A stretch of DNA of 64,000 nucleotides from an uncultured Bacteroidales bacterium (GCA_937892155.1 CALAUG010000040.1:1-64000); one strand, 5' to 3'. Positions 27,260 to 35,870 are shown, counted from the stretch's first letter. Program-made: numbers and translations. Notes: a model not told the origin generated them from the letters alone.

Positions 27260-27277
27260 TTTAAAAATTTTATAATA

Positions 27278-28939
27278 ATGAAAAAGATATTTTTTTACAC
27301 AAGTTTGATGGTATTTGTAAACTTTCCTTTTTTTTCAATTGCTCAAACAATTCAAACGAAAACAGAAAAAATCAATAACGAAACTGTACGTACATATAGT
27401 TTTTATATAAATGAACAAGGGGAACCTGTTCGTCATGGAAAGTACACGATTACGTGGAATGTTAATAAAAATGATTACAAAGTAAATCGAAAATTGGAGT
27501 GTAATTATAAAAATGGAGTGTTACATGGGAAATTGACATACTCGAATGACTGGAATGTTTACAAAGCATACTACACTCCGCTAGAAAAAAACTTAGTTAA
27601 TTGGGAACTTGTTCTAAAACAATTAGACAACTTCACTGTTGATATGTACAATGGCTATATGACAGGAGACATAAATGTCACATATCAAGGATATTGGACA
27701 GAAGAAAATAATTTCAGAGCAAAGGCGATTAACGGGGTTTTAGCTGATAATTCTGAATTAGTTGTTTCTATTCGTCCAAGAGAAGTGATTAAGGGTAAAC
27801 TGACTTATTTGAGTGATGCAACCGAAGCTAAACGATACAAAAATATTTTACCAACCAATACCCCCAATCCAAATTTACAAGATCCAGGTGAATTTATTTC
27901 CTTTGAGTTCCCAAGTGACCAATATGGTGGAATGGAGAAATATGTGATAAATCTTCCTCGCTTTGTTGATAAGCCCTATGATGAATTGAAGAATATACCA
28001 GAGTATAAATTTTTAATAACATATGAGGGTCTAGATTTAGGGAAAATATCGGGTATAGAACACTACATTAGAGAATCTTATTATCTTTCCGAGGCGTCTA
28101 AGGATACCCTGCATGAGCATTATATCCTTGCTACACAAAAAGTAGAAGAGCGGGAAAAAGCTGAGCGCGAAGCTAAGTATTTACGAGAAAATGCGTACAG
28201 AAATGCATATAATAAAGCAAATGCTCTTGTGGAATCATTTAACACATTTAATAAAAAAATGTATTTGAAATCTATACAAAATTATTACACCTCTGATGGT
28301 TACGTTCATCCTGTCGTAATAGATGTGAATGTAGAAAACTTGTTATACAAGGGATATTCTATGCGTATTTCCTCTTTACGAGATATCATCAATAGCTATA
28401 ATTTGTCTGACTATGGCTATTATGGGAAAATAAAAGAAAATAACACATCATTAGGTAGTAAAAATACTACTTATGAAGAAATTACAGATGAAACAGTCAA
28501 AACAATGATAGAACTGGCTCAAAATTTAAACGATGAAAATATATTGAATTCTATTAAAAGTTTGACTATGTTATGTGAAATAGAGAATGAAATAATCGAA
28601 AAAATGTTTGATATTTCTACATACTATACAAAGTCAACATACTCTGAAGGAGAAATAAATGCTGCCTCTTCAAAAATTCCTAGGTTTACAAATGAAAATT
28701 GTACAATTAAATGTACTACATCAAAAAACTTATATAACGCATACACTGAAGTTTCCGGATATATGTACCAACAATTATCGAATAGTACGTTACCAGAACA
28801 TCTGGATATAATGAAGCAATTTTCTAAGATTGTAGATGTTATGCATCAAGGTATAAATACAAAAACAAAAGAATTAGAAAAGGCATTAAAAGAAACAACT
28901 ACTGTAGAAGATAAATTAAAAATTTTTTTGCAGAATTAA
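27278..28939 (+). CDS. Secreted protein of unknown function with a MORN-like N-terminus
   Basis: 553 residues with a signal peptide (MKKIFFYTSLMVFVNFPFFS, cleavage near AQ). Residues ~40-110 hold segments like EPVRHGKYTITWN and YKNGVLHGKLTYSN, resembling MORN/YwqK-type repeats. A charged helix (KVEEREKAEREAKYLRENAYRNAY, around residue 290-310) is coiled-coil-like, and the C-terminal third is helical. No enzyme motif seen. It follows the GIY-YIG-like gene closely and may share its transcript. Confidence 0.65.
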   Translation: MKKIFFYTSLMVFVNFPFFSIAQTIQTKTEKINNETVRTYSFYINEQGEPVRHGKYTITWNVNKNDYKVNRKLECNYKNGVLHGKLTYSNDWNVYKAYYTPLEKNLVNWELVLKQLDNFTVDMYNGYMTGDINVTYQGYWTEENNFRAKAINGVLADNSELVVSIRPREVIKGKLTYLSDATEAKRYKNILPTNTPNPNLQDPGEFISFEFPSDQYGGMEKYVINLPRFVDKPYDELKNIPEYKFLITYEGLDLGKISGIEHYIRESYYLSEASKDTLHEHYILATQKVEEREKAEREAKYLRENAYRNAYNKANALVESFNTFNKKMYLKSIQNYYTSDGYVHPVVIDVNVENLLYKGYSMRISSLRDIINSYNLSDYGYYGKIKENNTSLGSKNTTYEEITDETVKTMIELAQNLNDENILNSIKSLTMLCEIENEIIEKMFDISTYYTKSTYSEGEINAASSKIPRFTNENCTIKCTTSKNLYNAYTEVSGYMYQQLSNSTLPEHLDIMKQFSKIVDVMHQGINTKTKELEKALKETTTVEDKLKIFLQN

Positions 28940-28945
28940 TTTTCT

Positions 28946-28988
28946 GTTTACATTTAAAGTTTCAAATTGCAAACCTTAAATGTAAAAC
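28946..28988 (+). other. Long AT-rich hairpin after the secreted-protein gene
   Basis: GTTTACATTTAA pairs with TTAAATGTAAAAC, with a further GTTT / AAAC inside. There is no T run on the plus strand, so it may protect the mRNA 3' end rather than terminate. Confidence 0.55.
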
Positions 28989-29026
28989 AAGGTGAACATT
29001 AGAATAGAATGAAATGTTATAATTTC

Positions 29027-29053
29027 AAAGGTCGCCGTGAGGCGGCCCTTTTT
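29027..29053 (+). terminator. Rho-independent terminator
   Basis: GGTCGCC / GGCGGCC stem with a GTGA loop and a T5 run. It closes the GIY-YIG/secreted-protein unit. Confidence 0.8.
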
Positions 29054-29105
29054 AATGCGTAATTAATGGATTCCCGAGAGTGCATCTCTTTTTTTGTTTT
29101 TTGGG

Positions 29106-29136
29106 TTGACAACCGAAATGGAATGTTGTATATTTG
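29106..29136 (+). promoter_or_regulatory. Strong promoter of the small RNA
   Basis: -33 TTG at 29106-29108 and -7 TATATTTG at 29129-29136, 20 bases apart, the optimal Bacteroidetes spacing. The predicted start is about 29141, the first base of the first RNA helix. Confidence 0.8.
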
Positions 29137-29140
29137 CAAC

Positions 29141-29261
29141 GTCGGACGTGAAAAATGAGGGTTCATCCCGAAACACCCGGACAGAAGCCGATTAAGTTCG
29201 TGCGGAGTTTCGGCTACGGCGCGAAATTCCTTAAAAAAGAGAATCTTAGATTCTCTTTTTT
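29141..29261 (+). ncRNA. Candidate ~120-nt small RNA with an H-type pseudoknot
   Basis: It is bounded by a consensus promoter and a terminator and has no open frame. A 5' domain pairs GUC-GG (29141-29145) with CCGGAC (29177-29182) around a GGG / CCC hairpin. A 3' domain pairs AGCCGA (29186-29191) with UCGGCU (29210-29215), while the loop segment UUCGUGC (29197-29203) pairs perfectly, with one G-U, to GCGCGAA (29219-29225), making a pseudoknot. It is not one of the tmRNA, RNase P or SRP families; a 6S-type or Bacteroidales-specific RNA cannot be excluded. Confidence 0.7.
29233..29261 (+). terminator. Terminator of the small RNA (also faces the convergent nuclease gene)
   Basis: 13-bp perfect stem AAAAAAGAGAATC / GATTCTCTTTTTT with a 3-base loop. 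It is symmetrical, so it works in both directions, and it overlaps the stop codon of the convergent gene. Confidence 0.9.
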
Positions 29262-29943
29262 ATTTTTTGACAGTCCATAGTTTTATAAACTTATGAGAGA
29301 ATGTTTTTGATAGTGCCTCATTTCTTTTTATAAAAATCAATTTAGCACCCTTAAAAACATAAACATACTTTAGATTTTCGTTGTTTTCAAATGCATTTTT
29401 AATTTCTCTAGAAAATGTTTTGTTTATGGAGTTACCAATGAAATTTATTGCTATTCTATCGGCTTGTTTTGCACCTTCTTGTAGACGTTCAGCAAAGGCA
29501 CTACCTCCATTGGATGTTTTCCCTTCTACGTAGTAAAGAATATTTCGTTGTTTAATAATAAAATCGGCACTCTTGGTCGTTCGTGGATTCGCAAGCAGAT
29601 ACACATCAAATTTGTTAGCCAAAAATTTCTGTGCAATTTGCAGATTATTGGGAATCTCGCCAGTTTTCAGTATTTCGTCATATTGGTTTGTATATAAGGT
29701 ATAAATCTTGTTTTCTGCCAAAGACAACCGTGTCAACTCGGTAAAAGCTGGTTGTGTAACTATCCATTTCAACACGGAAACCTTTTCTCGGTTTGTTGAA
29801 AACGTGTAGTAATCCTTTAGGGCATTAGTAATCGTAGTTCCTTGATAAACAATAGATCTCCCATAGTCGGTTGTGGGCTCACAAACGACATCACAAATAT
29901 CCTCCGTCCACAGTGGGTACGGTGTTGCTTTTTCTTCTTCCAT
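29260..29943 (-). CDS. Probable RNase/nuclease of the BECR (CdiA-C-like) type
   Basis: 227 residues, no signal peptide. The C-terminal half (residues ~110-210) reads KFDVYLLANPRTTKSADFII, LYYVEGKTSNGGSAFAERLQEGAKQADRIAINF and LKYVYVFKGAKLIFI. This layout (ADFxI, E.K, S..F..R...GaKQADR, terminal strand) resembles toxin nucleases of the barnase-EndoU-colicin-RelE group seen in CdiA C-termini and phage proteins. A PD-(D/E)xK reading of the same D...EGK is possible. No immunity gene is recognised next to it. Its -7 element lies so close that the mRNA would be almost leaderless. Confidence 0.55.
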   Translation of the reverse strand: MEEEKATPYPLWTEDICDVVCEPTTDYGRSIVYQGTTITNALKDYYTFSTNREKVSVLKWIVTQPAFTELTRLSLAENKIYTLYTNQYDEILKTGEIPNNLQIAQKFLANKFDVYLLANPRTTKSADFIIKQRNILYYVEGKTSNGGSAFAERLQEGAKQADRIAINFIGNSINKTFSREIKNAFENNENLKYVYVFKGAKLIFIKRNEALSKTFSHKFIKLWTVKK

Positions 29944-29950
29944 GATGTTG

Positions 29951-29958
29951 CAAAGATA
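29951..29958 (-). promoter_or_regulatory. -7 element of the nuclease gene
   Basis: TATCTTTG on the minus strand. Transcription is predicted about three bases before the ATG. Confidence 0.55.
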
Positions 29959-30141
29959 GAAAAATCCGATTGAACTTTCCTGGAGAATAAAAAAATAAGT
30001 CCAACCAACGATATATATCCGTGCGAACGGTGGAGATTAGGGAGAGGTAATGGAATTGTAAAAAAACAAAACCTATAAGAATTTTTTGTTCTACTACTTG
30101 AATAAAAATTGCACTTCTAATTTGAAATTACAGAATTAAAT

Positions 30142-30936
30142 ATGTCGCGTATACATTCCCATAAAGCCAATGTTTGCAATAAAGAAGAAATATCCTCAAT
30201 TTTTCAAAATACTTTTTTTGATGGTGTTATTCATCTTGCAGCTGTGTCAAGAGTCGAAGATGCGGAAAATGATAAGGAAAAGTGTGTGCAAGTAAATTAT
30301 GGTGGAACAAAAAACATTGTTGATTGTATTGCTAAAAGCCCCAAGACATGGATGATTTTTGGTTCAAGTCGTGAAGTTTATGGTGAGCAAGAAATTTTTC
30401 CCGTTGTGGAAATGACGGATTTATGTCCTCTAAATGTTTATGGACACACAAAATTAGAAGGTGAAATACTAACCCAAACTCTTCATAAATATATGATTCT
30501 TCGTTTTTCTAATGTGTATGGTAATTCTTATGATCGTCAAGAACGTGTAATCCCAACCTTTGTCAGACAAGCGAAAAATAACGAACCTCTAATTCTACAT
30601 GGTGGCGCACAAATTATTGACTTCACATTTATAGACGACACAATTGAAACAATAATTCGTTGTATCAACTATTTGACAGTTCATGAAGAAGTTAAAGAAA
30701 TATTACATATATCTCCAGGTATAGAAAACAAACTGATTGATGTTGCGAATATCATTGTAAAACAGTTTAAAAGTAAATCGCAAATCATTGTAGAACCGAT
30801 GATGAAACGCCAATATGATGTAGTTCGCTTTTGGGGTGATTCCAATAAACGGAAAAGTTTGTTGGGAGATAATGAATTTAAATCAATAACGAGCGGGATA
30901 AAAATGATGAGTGCGAATATTGACTCGGTACAATGA
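30142..30936 (+). pseudogene. 5'-truncated NAD-dependent sugar epimerase/dehydratase
   Basis: 264 residues that begin part-way through an extended short-chain dehydrogenase. Present: FDGVIHLAAVSRVEDAENDKEKCVQVNYGGTKNIVD, the Ser of FGSSREVYG, the catalytic YGHTK, LRFSNVYG and FTFIDDTIETII. Missing: the N-terminal GxxGxxG nucleotide-binding strand (about 40 residues). The frame upstream stops at 30118-30120 and holds no such motif. Without it NAD binding should fail, so this is probably a decaying remnant of a UDP-sugar epimerase from a surface-polysaccharide locus. Confidence 0.75.
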
Positions 30937-31044
30937 AATATAAAACAGTATTTTTGTAGATAAACCATTCCATTATCTAATGGCCAAAAGAGTACCTGAA
31001 ATTATTACAAATAGGTGGAAATTACATATTTACAATGTTTTTTG

Positions 31045-32388
31045 TTAAACATTCATTTTAATATTTGAAACAGTTTTCATAATGCAGCCTATTGCATAGA
31101 GTGGCACAACGGAAATGTCACCATATTGAGAGTAATTTTCCAATGAAACACGCCAGCCTTGTGACAATTTTTTTTGTGTGAGAAACAACCGCAAACTCTG
31201 CATAGAACCTCGTGTTCCAGACTTAACCTCAATTGGCAACACGTTTCCATCAAATTCCGTTACATAGTCTATTTCGGCATTCCCGGTTTTGTCTTCTCTA
31301 TGCCAGCAATATAATTCCGCCTGACTGTCGAATGGCGCAGATTTTATAAGCTCCGTACCTACAAAAACCTCGGCTAACGCACCTTTGTTTATGGTTGAAA
31401 AATCCTTTGCCAATAAAAATTCTGTTAAATTAAGATTGAGTAGTCGTTGCATTATACCTGTATCAAGCATTATCATTCTGCTATATTTTCTATTCACTTC
31501 CGCTCCCAAAGGTAAACCGTTGGAAGAAGAATGTACAACAGGGTAAACAAGTCCCGCCAATACAAGGGTTTGCAATGCCTGACGAATCGTTTCGGAACGA
31601 AGTTCACGATTTACCAAAGAATATACAAATTTCCCATGTCCTTGTTCTGCAACCGACATCCAAACGTCATTAATTAATGTCGGATCAATACGTTTGCGGT
31701 ATTTTACAAAATCAGTTTTATATGAATTGATAAGCGTATTCAGAACTTTTTGGCAATCAAATAGATTTTTGTTTTTGACATACATTGCAACAACTTCGGG
31801 CATACCACCAATAGAAAGAAATATTTTGAGCAAATCTATTGCCTGTTCGTGTATCACGGGCAATAAAGGATTTTGAAAAGATGCCGTTTTTATTGCATCG
31901 AACAACATATTGTTATTAGTTGCACCAGCAAATTCCTCAAAAGAAAATGGATACATATACAACGATTCTATTCTTCCTACACCAAACGAAGGAAGGTTTT
32001 CAAGGGTAAACTCCAACAATGAACCTGTTGCCACTAAGTGTAGCTCTGGAAATTTTTCGTAAAAATAACGGAGTTTATTTATAGCCTCTGGACAAGCCTG
32101 AATCTCGTCGAGAAATAATAAGGTTGTTCCTGCAGTTATTTTTTCCCCTGTTGCAATACTCAATCCATCGCAAATTTGTTGAGGAGAAAATTGAGGTGCA
32201 AACAACGAATGTAAATCTGTTCGCTCGTTGAGGTCTATTTCCACGAATTTTTCAAACGTTTCGCCTAAATGACGAACAGCACTTGTCTTTCCAACCTGTC
32301 TGGCTCCACGCAATAGCAAAGGTTTCCTATCTGTTGATTTAGCCCAACGTAAAAGTGCTTCATCAATGCGTCTCTTGAAATATTTCAT
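31045..32388 (-). CDS. AAA ATPase with DUF4143 domain
   Basis: 447 residues. AAA_14 module: LLLRGARQVGKTSAVRHL (Walker A, about residue 30) and TLLFLDEIQACPEA (Walker B, about residue 90). The DUF4143 C-terminal domain ends in a restriction-nuclease-like strand pair (CWHREDKTGNAEIDYV then VLPIEVKSGTRGSM). These genes are common, frequently transferred and of unclear function. It stands alone, with a promoter overlapped by three 33-bp repeats. Confidence 0.88.
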   Translation of the reverse strand: MKYFKRRIDEALLRWAKSTDRKPLLLRGARQVGKTSAVRHLGETFEKFVEIDLNERTDLHSLFAPQFSPQQICDGLSIATGEKITAGTTLLFLDEIQACPEAINKLRYFYEKFPELHLVATGSLLEFTLENLPSFGVGRIESLYMYPFSFEEFAGATNNNMLFDAIKTASFQNPLLPVIHEQAIDLLKIFLSIGGMPEVVAMYVKNKNLFDCQKVLNTLINSYKTDFVKYRKRIDPTLINDVWMSVAEQGHGKFVYSLVNRELRSETIRQALQTLVLAGLVYPVVHSSSNGLPLGAEVNRKYSRMIMLDTGIMQRLLNLNLTEFLLAKDFSTINKGALAEVFVGTELIKSAPFDSQAELYCWHREDKTGNAEIDYVTEFDGNVLPIEVKSGTRGSMQSLRLFLTQKKLSQGWRVSLENYSQYGDISVVPLYAIGCIMKTVSNIKMNV

Positions 32389-32409
32389 ATATCAATTGTT
32401 TATATACAG

Positions 32410-32443
32410 CAAAGATATGAATATTGAGAAAATTATACCCAAA
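32410..32443 (-). promoter_or_regulatory. Promoter of the AAA/DUF4143 gene
   Basis: -7 TATCTTTG (32410-32417, minus strand) and -33 TTTG at 32440-32443 with a slightly long 22-base spacer. The -33 lies inside the first iteron-like repeat. Confidence 0.6.
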
Positions 32444-32526
32444 CAATGGTGAAAAATTGTAAAAATCATATCCAAACAATGGTGAAAATTTGAGAAAATC
32501 GTAGCCAAACGATTTCTGTGAAGATG
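32429..32526. repeat. Three iteron-like repeats of ~33 bp upstream of the AAA/DUF4143 gene
   Basis: Units starting AAAAT(T/C)(A/G)TA(C/T/G)CCAAAC at 32429, 32461 and 32495. The first two share CCAAACAATGGTGAAAA; the third is diverged, and a fourth remnant CCAAACAAT follows at 32532. The ~33-bp period is three helix turns, which places the core CCAAAC on one face of the DNA. Confidence 0.8.
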
Positions 32527-32653
32527 GTTCCAAACAATAATCACCAATCGTTATTTTACTATCCTAGCAGTCCCCAAAATAACAAATCAAAAGAAGTGAA
32601 TAGGGAAATGCAGTCGGCAAGTACAGGTGAGATTATTTTCTACAATGCAAATG

Positions 32654-32701
32654 AAAAAAACTTATACAAATTCATTAGTCCGTAATGAATTCATATAAGT
32701 T
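32654..32701 (-). terminator. Terminator of the ACP-KS operon
   Basis: In the minus direction: AACTTATA, internal loop, AATTCATTA, 5-base loop, TAATGAATT, TATAAGTT, then T7. The stem has 17 bp with one 2x2 internal loop. It lies 47 bases after the ACP stop codon. Confidence 0.85.
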
Positions 32702-32747
32702 CCTTGAATTTTGTTCAAAAAGAGAGTGTGTGACGTGTATGCGTCAA

Positions 32748-33008
32748 CTATTTTGTTCTGTTTTTTGAAATGTATTCGGCCATAACGCGTATAGATTTGA
32801 ATACTTCCTTACCAGCAGCTGCGTTAGCCAATTTAATACCATAGTTTTTCTCCATTAAAACGATAAGTTCCAAAGCATCGATTGAGTCCAAAGCTAAACC
32901 TTCGTCGCCGAACATTGGTGCGTCGCTGTCAATGTCGTCTGGAGTCATACCTTCAAGGTTCAAAACTTCAATGATTTCTTTCTTTAATTCTACTATTAGT
33001 TCTTCCAT
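32748..33008 (-). CDS. Acyl carrier protein
   Basis: 86 residues, acidic, four-helix ACP fold. The phosphopantetheine Ser is in ALDSIDALELIVLMEKNYGIKL (about residue 40). It carries growing acyl chains on a 4'-phosphopantetheine arm. It is the last gene of a three-gene minus-strand operon (KS, KS-like, ACP), and the preceding gene ends one base before its ATG. Its place beside extra synthases points to a specialised ACP rather than the housekeeping one. Confidence 0.92.
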   Translation of the reverse strand: MEELIVELKKEIIEVLNLEGMTPDDIDSDAPMFGDEGLALDSIDALELIVLMEKNYGIKLANAAAGKEVFKSIRVMAEYISKNRTK

Positions 33009-33009
33009 A

Positions 33010-33621
33010 TTAATTATATAAATTGTATAACGTTTCTGTATTAAAGATGTTTGTACTCAAGTCGCTACGTTCAACATATAAGAACAAAACATCACATTGT
33101 CCTTTGAAATACTCCACCCAGCCACAAAGACAAGAGTGTGTCGTTTCATCGGAAAACGCTCCTTGTACAAAGGAACAAAATTTTTGTGGATTAAAGTGCT
33201 CCATAACGTAAAAAGCGCTTTCTCCCATCGTTTTATTTCTAATTGAAATTTCTCCTGTGACGATATTTGCAAGCGTGTAAACAAATACAGCAGGAGAAGG
33301 GTAGTAGTTGCTTAAACTTTGTATTGTTTGCTGATACGCGCTGTCGTCGTCCAATGAGGAACTTCGATTGCAACAAACAACGGCAATGTTTTCTTTGGGT
33401 GTAACTCTGTCAAAATCAACTGATTGTAGCGCCAATTCTGCTCCTAAGAAACCACACTTTGCAAGATTGTCCATCTTGAAAAATTTTGGATATGAAATGT
33501 TCTGTGAGTGGAAAATGTCGGTTAGCCACGAAGTGTCGGAACGCTGTACATCAATGTTTTTCCCATTGACAATTACTTTGTCATTTGTTATCCTGCAATA
33601 TGATGAAATTGTTAAATTCAT
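33010..33621 (-). CDS. Short ketoacyl-synthase-like protein
   Basis: 203 residues from the ATG at 33621 (MNLTISSYCRITN), one base after the KS stop codon. The central part (FKMDNLAKCGFLGAELAL, ENIAVVCCNRSSSLDDDSAYQQTI, PAVFVYTLANIVTGEISIRNKTMGE) matches the N-terminal half of a thiolase fold, but there is no HGT or GH motif and no second half. Such short KS-like proteins sit in Bacteroidetes aryl-polyene-type clusters; their role is unknown, perhaps structural. Confidence 0.65.
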   Translation of the reverse strand: MNLTISSYCRITNDKVIVNGKNIDVQRSDTSWLTDIFHSQNISYPKFFKMDNLAKCGFLGAELALQSVDFDRVTPKENIAVVCCNRSSSLDDDSAYQQTIQSLSNYYPSPAVFVYTLANIVTGEISIRNKTMGESAFYVMEHFNPQKFCSFVQGAFSDETTHSCLCGWVEYFKGQCDVLFLYVERSDLSTNIFNTETLYNLYN

Positions 33622-33622
33622 A

Positions 33623-34765
33623 TTATTCTGTGACTTTCGTAAATAGTAGTGCAGCATTGCTTCCGCCAAAACCAGATAGCACTTTTAGAAACTTATTCTC
33701 GTTGCAGAGTTGATTTTCAAGTAATGAATGTATGGGAGCAACGGTTCCTCGTTCTGTCAAGTTGTTGACTTTCAACGCTGTGTTGTCAATGATAGCTAAA
33801 GATGATATAATTGTTTCCAATATTCCGGCAGCACCAAGTGTGTGTCCGAAATATGCTTTGAGACTATTGATTGGTCGGTCTTGTAGCTGAGCACTGGTTA
33901 AAGCTAAAGATTCCATGTCGTCATTGTATGCCGTTGCTGTTCCGTGGGCATTGATAAAAGCAATTTCATCAGGAGTTACCCCTTTCATAACTTTTTTTAT
34001 CGCGGCGTATAATCCAGCTCCGGTTCGTGATGGTCCGGAAATGTGGTTTGCATCGTTTGCCATTGCGCCTGCAGATAGAATTATGCTATTCTTTGGAAGT
34101 TTAGTATCTATTTTTCCGTAGATAATCGTAGCGGCAGCTTCGCCCAAATTTAATCCGATGCGGTTTTTGTCGTATGGTTTACATAATTCTGGAGACAAAG
34201 CTTTAAAAGATTGGAATCCCGATACAATAAATTTGGACAACATATCGGCACCGACCACTATTGCCATTTCGCAGTCGTTGCTTTGTAACATTCTCATGGC
34301 TGTTATTTGGGCCGATGCTCCAGAAATACATGCATTTGAAATGACGATTGGCTCATTGGGATTCCCAAAAAAGTCAGCAATCAGTTGAGCTGATTTCCAT
34401 AAATGAATTCTATCTTCTTCAAATCCATCAAGATTGTCAAGCAAATGAACATTGCCTTTCGTTGTTGATACAATAAATTGTACAGAATTTAAATTTGCAG
34501 AAATGTTAGTCTTTTGCAGTGCTTTATAAACACTAAGAATTGCCGCTTTCTCAAACTTGGTGTAGCGTATGTTTTTTGAATTGATTTGTTCAAATTCTGC
34601 ATCTAATTTATTGTTGTCTATCAATGCTCCAACAAATGGTTCTGGTAATTCAAATGTGTTCTGTAGAAGTTTTAGATTTGTTTTACCAGCTTTGACAGAC
34701 GTGTAATTTTCTTCGGAAGAAAATCCCAGCGACGAAATAATTGAATGTGAAAGTTGATAAATCAT
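33623..34765 (-). CDS. Beta-ketoacyl-ACP synthase, second copy
   Basis: 380 residues with intact catalytic residues: Cys in ISNACISGASAQ, His in INAHGTATAYNDDMES and His in AYFGHTLGAAGILET, plus NRIGLNLGEAAATIIYG. The N-terminus is shorter than FabF. It is the first gene of the KS/KS-like/ACP operon. The likely role is chain extension on the neighbouring ACP in an aryl-polyene or flexirubin-like pathway. I found no clear TAnnTTTG element upstream. Confidence 0.88.
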   Translation of the reverse strand: MIYQLSHSIISSLGFSSEENYTSVKAGKTNLKLLQNTFELPEPFVGALIDNNKLDAEFEQINSKNIRYTKFEKAAILSVYKALQKTNISANLNSVQFIVSTTKGNVHLLDNLDGFEEDRIHLWKSAQLIADFFGNPNEPIVISNACISGASAQITAMRMLQSNDCEMAIVVGADMLSKFIVSGFQSFKALSPELCKPYDKNRIGLNLGEAAATIIYGKIDTKLPKNSIILSAGAMANDANHISGPSRTGAGLYAAIKKVMKGVTPDEIAFINAHGTATAYNDDMESLALTSAQLQDRPINSLKAYFGHTLGAAGILETIISSLAIIDNTALKVNNLTERGTVAPIHSLLENQLCNENKFLKVLSGFGGSNAALLFTKVTE

Positions 34766-34885
34766 TTTATTACTTTAACAATGCAAAGGAAATACAAATT
34801 ACAACGTGTTCAAAATAGAATACTTAAAAGATTTTACATTTTATTAAAAAGGCAAGAAGTATGAGAAGTGTTTCATATAAACTGC

Positions 34886-34893
34886 TAATTTTG
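34886..34893 (+). promoter_or_regulatory. -7 element of the phosphoribosyltransferase gene
   Basis: TAATTTTG, with a predicted leader of about 14 bases. Confidence 0.65.
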
Positions 34894-34911
34894 TGAAATG
34901 TTTTTTTCGAG

Positions 34912-35442
34912 ATGATTACAGTAAAAGACAAGAATTTTGACGTTCTTATTTCCCAGGATGAAATACAATCGGTTGTTGAACGTACGGCAGAGATTATAAA
35001 AAAATCTGATGAGGTAATAATACTCGTTATGGCAAATGGTGCGAATTGGTATGCCCAACGTGTATTTGATAAAATACCAAGTTTGGTAGTTGATATAGAA
35101 TATGCTTTGTTAAAAAGTTATTCGGAGGATAAGCAGATTGATTTGGTAGCTGTGAGTTTGCCGGAAACAAAATTAATTCAAGGTAAGACATTGATTATTT
35201 TGGAGGACATTATTGATTCTGGAAGGACGATGGAATATATGGTACGTTGGGGAAAACATATAGCACAGGCAAAAAATGTTTATGTATGTCCAATGTGTGT
35301 GCGTGAGGGTATAGATTTAGCACGTTACAACGTAAAAAACAATCCTTTTGTAATTGCTTCTGATAAATGGGTGATTGGATGTGGATTCGACTATGAACAT
35401 ATAGGCCGTAATCTAGGTAGTATCTACTATATGGTTGACTAA
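34912..35442 (+). CDS. hpt: Hypoxanthine phosphoribosyltransferase
   Basis: 176 residues, the usual size. The PRPP-binding loop is LIILEDIIDSGRTMEYM (about residue 100), with VILVMANGANWYAQRVF before it and VIGCGFDYEHIGRNLGSIY at the C-terminus. It salvages purine bases to nucleotides in the cytoplasm. The gene runs opposite to the fatty-acid-type genes on both sides, and its stop codon overlaps the convergent thioesterase stop (shared CTAA). Confidence 0.9.
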   Translation: MITVKDKNFDVLISQDEIQSVVERTAEIIKKSDEVIILVMANGANWYAQRVFDKIPSLVVDIEYALLKSYSEDKQIDLVAVSLPETKLIQGKTLIILEDIIDSGRTMEYMVRWGKHIAQAKNVYVCPMCVREGIDLARYNVKNNPFVIASDKWVIGCGFDYEHIGRNLGSIYYMVD

Positions 35443-35870
35443 AGTATTGGTAATCCGTTCATTTTTTTCCATTCATTTATGAAAGGTGGGATAGTCCACA
35501 TTAGATTATAATCTCTATCAAGAAAAACTTGTACTGTATGACCTGTTGCGCAGAGTTCGTTTGTATTTCTATCGTAGATTTCGTAATCAAAAATGAGTTT
35601 TGCTGCTGAGGTGTTTCTAAATTTAATGATAACTTTTGCCTGATCTTGGTATTTAAGTGGACGTTTGTAATTGAATTTTAATTCTACCAAAGGAGCATAG
35701 AATCCAAATTCGTACATACGCATATATTCAAGTTGATATTTTCTTCCGAATTCCTCTCGTGCATCTTCAAAATATAGTGCGTATGAACCATGCCAAACAA
35801 TTTGCATTGAATCAACTTCGCTGAATCGGATGTCAAAATTCTTTTCTGCTTGTAAAACTTTCTCTTCCAT
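35439..35870 (-). CDS. Hotdog-fold acyl thioesterase (4HBT type)
   Basis: 143 residues. FDIRFSEVDSMQIVWHGSYALYFEDAREEFGRKY is the YbgC/FadM-type active region with the catalytic acidic residue followed by the W-H-x-x-Y helix. It probably releases acyl chains from ACP or CoA. Its start overlaps the end of the dehydratase gene by one base, so the two are coupled. Confidence 0.88.
   Translation of the reverse strand: MEEKVLQAEKNFDIRFSEVDSMQIVWHGSYALYFEDAREEFGRKYQLEYMRMYEFGFYAPLVELKFNYKRPLKYQDQAKVIIKFRNTSAAKLIFDYEIYDRNTNELCATGHTVQVFLDRDYNLMWTIPPFINEWKKMNGLPIL

Noticed and set aside
29141..29182. tRNA-like T-arm (GGGTTCATCCC)
   Set aside because: The loop does not match TTCRANY with a 5-bp stem, and there is no acceptor, D or anticodon arm around it.
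32429..32541. Possible CRISPR array
   Set aside because: The repeats are degenerate, about 33 bp apart with no room for spacers, few in number, and without cas genes nearby.
24505..32747. Integrative element with integrase or transposase
   Set aside because: No recombinase, transposase or conjugation gene was found in the interval, so it is called an accessory island only.
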